Shown piece after piece: positions 34,106 to 44,500 of a DNA stretch of 64,000 nt; the first letter of the stretch is position 1; every line of letters begins with the position of its first letter. This stretch comes from Pelodera strongyloides (taxonomy: Eukaryota; Nematoda; Chromadorea; Rhabditida; Rhabditidae). The position numbers were made by a program, and so were the translations under genes. The stretch spans positions 56,001 to 120,000 of the forward strand of contig JAANDG010000035.1 of NCBI GenBank assembly GCA_036852015.1. The letters run 5' to 3'. The notes beneath the pieces were generated by a model, which ran no database searches, was not told the origin of the DNA, and saw only the letters and a list, made by a program, of their open reading frames with translations.

Positions 34106-35927
34106 ATTCAATAACTAAATCAGATCTCCGGGAGCGTCCGAACCCTCTACGCCGCCGGAGTTGGTCACCACGGATAATACGACGTCTTCTACTTCTTCCA
34201 CGAGCACCGCGTCCTCGACCTCTTCTCTTTCGATGCTCGATGGCCCAGTGACTGAGAAGGTGAGTGACACCAAAGGCTAGGCTTGTTAGACATGAGCTTG
34301 GGCTTAGGCTTATGCCTTGGTTCTCGACTCATGGTAATGTCGGCGCTGTCTGATTCTTGTTTTTTTACGAGAACAGTGCGGAGCAGCACGACACGTGTTA
34401 CCCCAGTAACACATGTTTTTTTCAAACAATGATGGATAACTTCATTCAAAAAGCGGCTGTTATACCGTTTTGAATACTTGTCGCCTCGCATCGTTTACTG
34501 TGCTGTTCAGGTCTCGTATGTTTAGGAGCTTAAACTATTCTTCCCGACTGTCGAGCGAGAACAAGAACTCGAAATGATGCGTACGGATCTGTACGTGCCT
34601 CCGCAAAATACGAAGGTAATATTTATTTGACTCTAGGTTTATAAGCACACATGAGAGAGAAAGAGAATGAGAAAGAGAGAGAAAGAGGAAGAGATATATA
34701 TAAGGAAAAAGAGCAACAATAAGGAAATATTTAGTCAATTTATGCTTTATCTTTATCAAACATTGTGCAAACTTTATTTATGAAATTTACTCAGGAATTC
34801 GAAGCATTGAAACAGAAATTTGCACAAGTTGCGAAAAGCTCATGCAAGGTTTGCTTCAGTTAATTTAATCGTTCTGTGAATTTACAGGAGAAGGTAACTA
34901 AGAAAAAGAATGAGAGAGGAAAATTGAAAGGGGTACGGAAGTAGAGAGTGAGAGAGTAAAAGAGAGAAAGAGAGAGAGAGAAAGATATGGAGGGAGAGGG
35001 AAATAAGAGAAGATAAAGAGAGAGAGGAAGAAGGAAAGAGAGTGAGGGATCCAGTGGAGAGAAATAGAAAGATAGCATTCTATGGTCGTATGGAGTGCAT
35101 AACTTTCCATTATTTAGACTTGCCGTCGCAAGATCCCGCTCCGCGACCAAATGTTGGTGTGCAAATGTGGACATGTGTTCTGCGGCAAGGTTTGTGTATT
35201 TTAAATAATTTAGGCTAGATCTGCAAATACAAACAATGTTTCACCTTGCTCGACGTGCTCATCTGCGGCGCTCCATATGGCAGAGCACGCTACAAATGCC
35301 TAGGGCGAGAGGGTTGTGTTCTTGGTGAGAACCCGGGAGCGCGCACCTCGAAAAATGCTCCCAAGTATTCGCTGCGCAACTTTTCTGGGGCATAGATAAG
35401 CGAATCACATCATCAGAGATTATTGAATGCTTCAATTTATCCACAATCTGCACGTACTTATCATCGAGATTGGTCGTTGGTAGCCAATTCATTTATCGAT
35501 TAATTCTCTTTAGCACCGTAACCCCGAATCTCATAACTGTGCGATCGATTATAAGAATAGCGGAAGGACAAAGCTGAAGAAGGTTTGATTTACCCGATAA
35601 ATACTACAAATATAAACAACGGTGAACCACTAAAGTAGGGAACTAAATGAAGAAAGTAGTAGGATAATCAAGTGAGTCAAGTTACAGGCTTGTAGGTACA
35701 AGTTACCGACGTAGAGTAACTCTTTACTCTGAGAATACCACAGTTCCTAAGGTAGCAACAAGACACATGGTGTACTTATTACCGTTTTTGGAGAATTACA
35801 ATCGTTACTGTTCTCTTTATGACAAAATATATTACTTAAAAAAGTATGTAATTTGTAAACTTTTCATTTATTTCAGGAGAATCCCAAAATCGACGGCGGC
35901 GGTGCGCGCAAGGCTAAAATTGGCTAA
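30114..35927 (+). CDS. ubiquitin-like domain plus AN1 zinc-finger protein (ZFAND4/ANUBL1-like), 13 exons
   Basis: Exons: 30114-30150, 30940-31040, 31981-32096, 32586-32673, 33246-33346, 33556-33661, 33952-34040, 34124-34259, 34526-34615, 34795-34848, 35118-35189, 35514-35582, 35877-35927; 1110 nt, 369 aa, every phase joins. Residues about 14-112 form a ubiquitin-like fold (RIEITVTSVMTGVKQ, FKIVVPKEITVANLKMYVG, DDDALISKYGIVDNCEVTL). The middle is Ser/Thr/Pro-rich (about 214-258). Residues 305-339 are a complete AN1 finger with ligands C305, C308, C321, C323, C328, H331, H337, C339 and the family hallmark CAIDYKNSGRTKLKK. UBL followed by C-terminal AN1 is the ZFAND4 architecture. Known: AN1 proteins act in ubiquitin-linked stress responses; the role here is inferred. 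Start chosen because the 12-codon first exon leaves phase 1, as needed by exon 2. A poly(A) signal lies at 36281. Confidence 0.9.
30705..30884. repeat. foldback element, family A
   Basis: The left end TTAAAGCGAAATACCTGCCG and the right end CGGCCGGTATTTCGCTTTAA are reverse complements with one mismatch, with TTAA at both borders. It lies in intron 1 of the ubiquitin-like/AN1 gene, 55 bp upstream of exon 2. Confidence 0.9.
31332..31693. repeat. long near-perfect hairpin (foldback family D)
   Basis: Arms of about 160 bp, from TTAAAGGGATCGGCTCACC to its reverse complement at the right border, surround a short loop near 31490-31517 (GTAATTGTCCTGCC). Only a few mismatches or indels were noticed. 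TTAA is present at both borders. It lies in intron 2 of the AN1 gene. Confidence 0.95.
31862..31965 (+). repeat. tandem repeat, about four 22-25-bp units
   Basis: CATCCTGAATGCGCTCTTAT, CATCCGGAATGCGCTCTTAT, CACCCGGAATGCGCGCTATA and CATCCGGAATCATAG follow one another just before exon 3 of the AN1 gene. Confidence 0.9.
32005..32420 (+). repeat. duplicated segments covering the exon 3 donor region
   Basis: CAAGTTGGTCCTTTA followed by GAAGTA...AGTACTTCGCCTAAG occurs at 32094 and 32234, and a diverged TTTAATTGAAGTATTAGTAC lies at 32398. The exon stretch CGAAGAGTGATATCAGTACT (32039) recurs as CGAAGAGTGATACCAATAAT near 32359. Pieces of exon 3 and its 5' splice site are therefore repeated in the intron. 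Confidence 0.75.
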
Positions 35928-36024
35928 ACTCATCCGAAACACATTAGTGTTAATACTATATGGTTTTGTCAAAATTAGCTTCAGGCACATCTTTTACTAA
36001 ATCGAACTATTATCTCCAACCAGG

Positions 36025-36150
36025 CCTCAATGTTTACAGTATAACCTTAGGGTTCACCCCAGGCCCCAACTTTTACAGAATAACCCTAGGGTTCACTCCA
36101 AGCCCCAACTTTTACAGTATAAAGTATAACCTTAGGGTTCACCACACGAC
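36025..36150 (+). repeat. tandem repeat, three units of about 38-46 bp
   Basis: The motif CCTTAGGGTTCACCCCA / CCCTAGGGTTCACTCCA / CCTTAGGGTTCACCACA alternates with AACTTTTACAGTATAA. It lies within the likely 3' UTR of the AN1 gene. Confidence 0.9.
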
Positions 36151-36280
36151 TTTAATTTATCTGAGTACTCACTATGAGATCCATTAATCAATGCGAATAG
36201 CCGGCTATTTTTTATTGAAGTTTTTGGGTGTATAGGTATAGGCTCCTTTTTGTAATGCATTGGTATTTCATTTGTGAGTG

Positions 36281-36286
36281 AATAAA
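36281..36286 (+). terminator. poly(A) signal AATAAA
   Basis: The hexamer lies 354 bp after the stop codon of the ubiquitin-like/AN1 gene and before the next foldback element. It is a plausible 3' end signal for that gene; shorter 3' UTRs are not excluded. Confidence 0.4.
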
Positions 36287-36353
36287 ATTGATTAAAATTT
36301 GTTTGGTATTATAATGTTTGAGTTTTTATGAGATGTGCTATTTCGGTGTTCTT

Positions 36354-36510
36354 TTAAAGCGTTATTGCACGTGGAATCAATCTTATACTGGGAAACGTCA
36401 TTCACTCACCCATTCTATACAATTTTTTTTTCATTTTAACAATCTGCATATGATATGTTGGAGCACTGTTGTTGAGTAGGCGTTTCACAAACACGTGTCA
36501 TACCACTTAA
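36354..36510. repeat. foldback element, family B
   Basis: The left end TTAAAGCGTTATTGCACGTG and the right end CACGTGTCATACCACTTAA are imperfect reverse complements, with TTAA at both borders. Confidence 0.75.
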
Positions 36511-37749
36511 AATTGTACGATTACTATTCGAACTCTTTCGACTATTAAATCTGTACGACTACAATAATAAAATAGCAATATAATATGGGGAATGTGTACA
36601 TGTACTTATCACTTATCACGTTGACGCTCAAAACTTCAAAACAGAAGAAGAACGTAAGAAATTCTTTGTTCTTTCGTATCGTAGGAGGGGAACACCCCGA
36701 TAAGACAGTATTCAGATGGTCAAGAAAGGTGCTGATAGAGAGAGAGATGAAGAGAGAGAGAGAGAGAAAGTGGGATCGAGAGTGTGATGAACGATAGAGA
36801 GAGATAAGGGAAAGAGAGGGAGAGAGGAATTCAGAAAAAGAGGAAAGTACAGATTCAGTTATACAGAGGGAGGGAGGGAGAGAGACGTTTATACTCTCTC
36901 AGCATATATATATATTATAAACTTAAGTATCTTTAAATATTGTGAATTTTTTTTTGTAAACGTATGCTGTACAATGCATATATGGAAATTGTGTTCCGTC
37001 CTGTCCCGGAATAAGGACGCTTTAAAAACACCATCCCATCGGCCCTTTGCTTCCGGCTCCAACCTATGTCCTGTTTGTGCAAGTGAATCATGGTTTTGTT
37101 AATAAAATTTGAAGGGTCAATACGGTTTGCTTGGCTGTACATCACACGCCTACTACACCAACCCTAGTCTCCTTTCAAAATGGGGCTCGAAACGTCTTTT
37201 TATCTTTTTATCTTCTTAATTTCTTTTTATATTCTATATTTTTATGGATTTCCTTTTTACTTCATAGTTTCAATATTCTTCCATCAATGCATTTTTTAAC
37301 GTCAAATCTCGCGCGCAGGGAATTCACCCCGAAACGTGTGGTCACTCGTTTGATAGCAAAATTACCATTTTCAGTTCTAATTTTTGATTCTGACAAATTA
37401 TGTAATCGCCTTGCACCTATACACGCATTTTATGTTATTCTAATCACTTATATTACTAAAACCAGCGTCACTTTTATATGTTTATTTGTCGTCTTGACCA
37501 CGGTTTTTGCAAAATTTTATTAAACATAAAAAGATTGTCAGACCAAATAAAAGTGCTTTGTTTTGGCCAAACGTTTGATAAGGAAGTGGGGAAGAACTGA
37601 TAGACTGAATGCCTTTTGCAGTCTCAGAAGTCTCATATTATTATTAGTAATTCAAGTGGTTCTTGCTATTTCTGTCCTAGTCCTAAACATTCAAGCGTTC
37701 GCCCCTGAATTCTGGATTTATTTATATTTTTATATTATTTTACAGACGC

Positions 37750-37935
37750 TTAAAGTGAAATAGAGGCCGGTTTTTGAAGCGCATCGCGGGCAACTGAGTT
37801 ATTACGTATTTATGCTAATTTGCTCGAATTTATCTCGATTTTTTATTCTAATTTATTTTCATTTGCAGTTGCATAAGCTGCATAAGAATGCTGCCGTAAT
37901 CGATGTGTTTCAAAAACCGGCCGGTATTTCACTTA
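37750..37935. repeat. foldback element, family A
   Basis: The left end reads TTAAAGTGAAATAGAGGCCG, then GTTTTTGAAGCGCATCG. The right end is GTGTTTCAAAAACCGGCCGG followed by TATTTCACTTA. The interior matches the copy at 30705 in reverse orientation. Confidence 0.85.
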
Positions 37936-38211
37936 TTTCATTTCACACGGCTTATGAAATTGTTGGCGACAAACGGTCAGTAAACGATACTTGTTCACGC
38001 ATTTTTCTTCATAGCTTACGACAATGTAGTTGTTCTTTCCTTCTCTCTTATACTCTTTTATTCTTTCGGCTGGATTTTGATTTTGATAGGCGCTTTAATA
38101 ATTCCTTCAATTGTTAACTATATGAAGAGTTGATAACGTTGTTTACAGGTATCTTAACAACATCAACATTCCCCTATTTATTGATTATAATTATCGATTG
38201 ATCCGTTCCAA

Positions 38212-39816
38212 ATGGGTATTCTCGGTGACATTTACAACCGAATCAGAGACAAACTCAACAGTAACGAGATCAAGGAGGGACGAAGGAAAGGAGGAGAAGT
38301 CAGTGATGAAAAGGAAAAGAGAGAGCATGCGGTTAAGGAGGGAGTAGAGGTAGGAGAGTTTACCAACGTGATAATTGCGTTTTCAAACAATTCAAAATAC
38401 ATTTTTCCGGTGCATGACCCTTTAAAATAGTTATTACATTACTACATTTTCGACACTTGTTTCTCCAAAATTTCATAGCGCCCGTCGTTCGTTGGGTAAA
38501 CATTCGCAAAAAAATTGTCCTACTGTCATGGTGAAGAATCAATAAAAAATGACATCCCGTCATTATCTTAATGAACCCGTCTACACTTTAAGGTTGAGCT
38601 ACTGTACTCTAAGGTTACGGTACTTCAGCAGTTGTCTTATAGGCTTTACCACCAACCAAGCCGACCCAAAAGTCTCGGAAACCCCTCAAAGTCCTACACA
38701 GATCTCAGTCAGAGGGAAATGAGAAAAGTAACAAAATCGATATGCCCCAAAGGAAATTGGCAAGGAGCCAAACCATTGACGAGTAAGTATTTACTACTGA
38801 AATGTGTCGTCATTCACTTTTCTAAATAGATAAATGGTGTCCTTACTGCACTGACAGCTTAGGGTTCCTTTTGGTCTTTACAAAATTCACGTTTTTGCCT
38901 CATTTTTCTTTGCCTTATCCATCGATCAATAAAGATTTATTATTAAATAAATACATCTTTATTATACAAACGGGTAAGCGTTGACAGCATCTGTGTTTTG
39001 GTTTGTTCTGCGTTTCAGGCGTTTGGCATAAGTAGGACAATTTTTTGTACCTCGTAGTATCGTCTTCGTAGTATTGGACAGTTGGAAAGTATATAAAAGA
39101 TTAGAGCGAAATACCGACCGGTTTTTGAAACACATCGAGTAGACCAGCTATTCAGTATTGTATCTTCGGGAGTCTTTTTCGCGAGCAACGCTCATTCATT
39201 CGCCTTTGAAACTGAAAAAAAATCTATTTTTATCGTTAGCGTAAAGAATAGGTAAAAAAAATTTGGCACGCGATACAGCAGCCCGAAATAGCAATTATGT
39301 AATTTTATGAGGAAACACATTACTGAAAAAGGTAATTGCATAGCTGCATAACACTTTTTCGTAACACAATATAATACTACTACTACTACTACTAAAAATG
39401 CTACTACTACTAATGAAAATACAAATATATAATTGAAATATAAAATATAATTATTAATTGTCCCCTATTTCAGGTCCCAGTCCAATCAAGTCTCTGTCGT
39501 GTCTGCGCCCTCCGGGAAGAAGTCTCTCTCTACGATTCTAATCCGTCCTAATCAATATTCTGGTCGTGATCGATCAATAAGTCTCGGTCGATCGATATCC
39601 ATATGTACGGCATCGGGAAGGGCGCGCTCGAAGACTGACTCCGCCTCCTCTACTACGCATATAGTAATCGATAGGCCGAGGCCCACGCTATTTTCTAAGG
39701 GCCCAGGCCCCGCTCATCTAAGAATCCAATCAATGAAAGGTGCGATGTTGGCACCAAACTACCGTAGTCGGTCGTCAAGTGTTAGGTCCCCGGCAATTAT
39801 CACGCTAGAGATTTAG
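38212..39816 (+). CDS. basic, Ser-rich protein of unknown function, 3 exons
   Basis: Exons 38212-38349, 38643-38782 and 39474-39816 join with phases 0 and 2 into 621 nt, 206 aa. The N-terminus (MGILGDIYNRIRDKLNSNEI) could form a short amphipathic helix and is followed by a charged Lys/Glu region. The rest is rich in Arg and Ser with possible kinase or 14-3-3 sites (LHRSQSEG, ARSQTIDE, SISLGRSIS, YRSRSSSVRS). No domain was recognised. Splice sites are canonical (GTAGGA, GTAAGT; acceptors TTATAG, ATTTCAG). The sequence is coherent across all three exons, so a real gene is likely, but no homologue can be named. Confidence 0.65.
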
Positions 39817-40195
39817 TGCTTAAAGCGTGATGGCATGTGGTTGGTGATGATTGGCATTTCCGTGTGCTTATAGTAAATTGCGCTCCATTCAGTGCCGTAG
39901 CTGCACCACTTTAAAATGTAGCTCTAAGCGATGGGGAATACCCACGCGATATACTATCTAATAATTGACTGAAGCAGTGCCTATTCCTATTGAACGATTA
40001 GACGATTGGAGCTTTGTGTTGTGAACTGTGAACCTTTTTTTAAAGCGAAATAAAAGTCGGTTTTTGAAACGCATCTCAAATATCTGCATTCTTAAGCAGC
40101 TATGCAGCTATGCCAAGTGGCGTCTAATTGGGGTCTATTTTTCATTCTAATTTATGCTCATTTGCATATTAGCATTAAGTATAAGAAAGCAGGGG
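39103..40195. repeat. partial foldback-element ends around the three-exon gene
   Basis: One-sided copies: a family A end at about 39102-39140 (GAGCGAAATACCGACCGG, then TTTTTGAAACACATCGAG), a family B end at 39829 (TTAAAGCGTGATGGCATGTG), and a family A left end at 40040 (TTAAAGCGAAATAAAAGTCG) whose partner end is not evident. The first is in intron 2 of the gene; the others are downstream. Confidence 0.6.
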
Positions 40196-41522
40196 TACTG
40201 CCTTACTGCCTTTACTACCTCTCCTACAAAGATGACATAAAGAAAGTATAGTATAAATAAAGGTTCATTCCGCTTATTAATAGTGCTTTTCCTAGCAATT
40301 GACAATTACCACGATTGGCTGTGTTTTTTCACCTTTTATTTATTGCCTCAAAATAAAATCTGTCTCTTCCAAAGTATTGTAAATCAAGTGCTGAAAACAT
40401 CCTGAAAAAGATCTCACGGAGCTTGAGCACAACATATAAAAATCATTTATTTGCACAAAAAATACAAAATATTATCTTTCGACATGGGTACCGTAGTCTG
40501 GAAAAGACGACAAAGTCTGATAATTAACAATTACACGAAGACAATCAATCGATATGACGAGACAATGAAAAGTGAAGTTGAAGATAGATTTGTTAATTAC
40601 AGGGCAATTGCATGCTTATATTGGAACTTGGAAGTACAGTAAGCCGTATTCTACACAGTTACGCTATATTGTACTCTCGCCTTGGGAACTTTCATCCGTA
40701 AGAAATTTCTCATTTTCCATAACCGAAAGTCATAAGTTCCCTATGCGTAACTTGTAGGCTATTAGCTATAATAAATTGGTATACTTCTTCGCCTAATCAA
40801 CATACACTACGTACTATATCATAGCATGGAGACATGTTTAAAATCTGTGCCGGGCCCTGATTTTCAAGACCATTAATAAACTGGTAATTTTCAAGGGCGA
40901 GGGGTATTATACGTTTCTCATCAGGTAGTAATATAATAAAGTACATGAAAAATATGCTAATTTTTAAATAAGGCTATTACTAGAAAAAGAACGAAGCTAG
41001 GGATTTTATACATGAAATACAAAAACAGAAAAAGCTCAAAAACAACGGCGAGCATTTTAGGGTAATGGCATTCTTGAGCACATTAATACCAATAAATAGT
41101 TATAACGAATAAAAAATATCTATGTTATTGATTGAAATGACGAAGAGATATAGGGGAGAAAGAGAGACAGAGAGGTATAACAGAGACATAGTAGAGAAAT
41201 AGAGAAACACCAAGATTGGGTCCTCAGACTTGGGTAACTGAACCAGTGCCGATGGCAAAATAGCAAAATACAAAGAAAACCAAGGTTATTAGTAATAACT
41301 ATCAATATTACATCAGGTAAGAAGTACGGTGAGCAAGAACTATGTATATGTAAACCCGTGACGTCAGAGCAAATCAATATAAAAAAAATCGGTTATGTAA
41401 GTCATGCTACATGACCCAATGGTAATTGACAAGCAAGAAAGGGGCGCGTGGTCTACTGGAGAGCTCCAGAAACTTACAGTAGACACAGTTGCTGCAGTAT
41501 TTGTAGCAAACCAAGGTCAAAG
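39817..41522. other. intergenic between convergent genes
   Basis: It separates the 3' ends of the plus-strand three-exon gene and the minus-strand DLC-type gene. Repeat ends are noted separately. An AATAAA at 40256 could serve the plus-strand gene. No exon was seen. Confidence 0.5.
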
Positions 41523-44500
41523 TCAAACTTTCGTCTCGGGACCGGCTTCTTCTGCGCTGTGCTTCAGGAATGAGTCGCGAAGCCGAGACATTTGTCTGGC
41601 GAGCGTTGACGTATACACCTTTGAATACCAAGATAAGCTGCGGCCTCTGAAAAAAAAAAACAGAATTTAAAGATGTATTCCAAATAAAGCGTAGTTGCCA
41701 GAAATAAGTAAAGTAACGTATTTAATAGAGTTTATTAGCTTGCCATAGAAGAGTTCAATGGAGTACAGCGCTTATGAAAAACAGTAATACAGAGAACTGT
41801 GCAAGATTCGAGCTTAGTTGTTAAAAGATAATATGCTAATTTTTATACACCCCCTAGAATGATTTGAAATTAGCATACCTCAGATCTATCCGGCTAATGT
41901 AGGTGACCTTTGACCTTCCCGAACTTGGTTCAATAAGCACACGAGTATCATGGACTACCGTGCTCACGCCGCCCAGCATCTGAGCCTCGGGGCAAAGGAC
42001 GGACCGTTCAATTACGGCGCACGCGCCGCGCAAGTGGCCCAGATCGGTGCGGTGCATCCTGAAAACATAACGATCAACGTAAAAGGTAAAGCACATGGGT
42101 AAAGAGGTTGCTCGTATAACTCTTGTTATATAACCCTTATTAATTCCATATGTTGTGAACAAATGTCTTAGTAAACATTTCTAAACTTCTGAAAGTTCCA
42201 AGAGTCAGGCTCACGAGGGTGTTGAACCCGCGATGCTCGTTTTGTGAGCAACAATACTAACCACTACACCACCGGTTGTCTCCTTACCTCACAACATAGC
42301 AGTCTCTTGTCGGATGTCCCACGGTATCATTGAGCACATACTGGTACAAATCGGTGTCCGCCTGGAGGTTGTCCAGCACACGCCAGTTGATAGTCTGCGT
42401 GTCCCATAGAGGTCTGAAGCAGGAACTTGTAAACTCATGGAAATACAATCGCCTAGTTAGCTCCGGCACAATAGTTACCCATGCCAGAACCTCCATCTTG
42501 CAGTACTCCACCGCAACGTCTCAAATCTAGGTCATGGTTTATGGTGCGCCACAGCTTTCACAGTACAGTTTTCGGACTACAAGGCACAAACTACAATATA
42601 CGAAAATATAGTATTCGGACTACAAGATACAAACTCCAAGCCACATGCTCCAAATAAAATATCACAAAGCCCTTACCTCTCCCGCATGATCCTGTTCAGG
42701 ACTTCCCGGGGCGGAGCGTCAATGTCCCCGGTTGCTTTAAAAGCCTTCAAGGGTGATAAATCGGAAGTTTTCTTCGAAGCGACGTCAACACCGTCCAAAG
42801 AACACTCAGATGCCCAGCCCTTCCAACGGTCGCCGTGCTCCTGAAGGAGGAAAAATGAGGAAAAATAAATATGAAAATTAAAAAGTAAAAAGGGAAGGTT
42901 GGAAAATCAATAACCAAAGACCGTAGGACGTTATTGATTGAAATAGCTTTCATTTGAACTACATGAATTATATATCTCCTCTCTCGTATACACTGTCTCT
43001 GTGTCGAAAAAAATCGGCATTTTTGCAAAATATGATGTAAGTTTAGAAAACGTTTTATGCTGGCAACACATAATAGGCTGCTAACATAGGTTAATAAAGT
43101 TGCTTCTCTGAATTCTAAAAAAAACCGAGCAATTGTGTAACTGTACTACTGTACCTTGAGTAGGTCATTGAGTCGTCTGACAAGGAAACTCCTGTACCCA
43201 ACTCCTCCCAGTTGGGAGAGTAGTGGGAACTCATGGCCCTCGACGTCACTACAGTCGTCGGGAAGGCATTCGGGCACAATGAAAAGTCTCCTAAACACGA
43301 AAAGTTAAGGAAACTACAGTACTAGCTAGAAGTCCCTTATTTTCATCCTGCACACCTTTTGGTGTATTTAATAAATAAATAAATAAATAAAGTTACTATT
43401 ATAGAAACCCGACCAAATAAAGAAAAATATTTTTCTTTGATTGTGGAAGTTTACGGAGATTGGGTAAAGTATTATAAAAGTCGTGTCGCAAAAATTCAGA
43501 AACCACATCACCTATCCACCGTGTCGTACTACGAGCCATCTTTTATCATCACAAAATATCACAATCACAAAATACCGGAATACTAGCCATGTTCTAATAT
43601 GTAGGCTTATAAAGACAAACGAGAAACCGCAATACCTGCACTCCTGTATCATACTCGTCAGGCAGGCTTGCGCTGCCCGCGTTTCTTTCATCTCCTTTTC
43701 TGTGGGCATGCCGGCTGCGCAAATCGTCTTGTGGCGTCTAAAACTTTGTAAGGTAAAACTAAACTATAATTATAAATCTTATATGTATGCATTATGAAGG
43801 ATTATAGGGTAAGACGAGTATGTTAAGATTGGAAACACAAGTTACAACTAGGCAGTACGTATAGCAAAAATTCATTGCAACTGCGAAGTATAATTGCGCT
43901 ACGCGAGCGCTTAGTTTCAGTTTCGGTCAACAACATTACATGAGTTAATAAGGTGTATTTACACACATTTAAAATAGTTGCTATAAGATTCTAACTGAGA
44001 TTAGTTCGAAAAAAATCCGAAAAACTGAAAACCCACCGTGTTGGAGAAATAGCATTCAGCCGACTGGCGCTCAAGTGAAATAGCGAGGGTGTGAAACAAA
44101 CAGATAGATTTTGAGCGGTCATCTAAAGATTTTAATCTTATAAGATAAAAAAAAGCCTGGAAATTGCGTGGGTGCGAGTCCATCCATGCTCAATCTTTTT
44201 GCTCTATATTAGAATATGTGCACCCCTACTGTAGGTAAATTGGATAAATACTTCGATGCATATCCATTGGATTTTGTTACTTCGTGGGTACATATGCGCC
44301 TTACTTTTGTAATTCAAATCCACATCTTTTATTTATACAAAATTGATCCAAAAAAGGTGCCCTGACTACGAAACCCTTCACCGCGTGACTCGACAGTTTG
44401 GGAGGGAATTCAAACAGTCATACACATTTAGGTTTGAACGTATGCTTACACTATTAGTATCCGAATATTTGGCCACGTCGTGGAGGAAGAATAGAAGTGT

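Larger units (their letters stand above)
35928..38211. other. intergenic, AN1 gene to the three-exon gene
   Basis: Beyond the features listed separately (tandem repeat, poly(A) signal, two foldback elements) it has GA-rich runs (36735-36900). No coding segment could be supported. Confidence 0.5.

Noticed and set aside
35725..35760. rRNA fragment or homing-endonuclease-like site (TTCCTAAGGTAGCAAC)
   Set aside because: The resemblance to a conserved 28S rRNA stretch covers only about a dozen bases and the flanks do not match.
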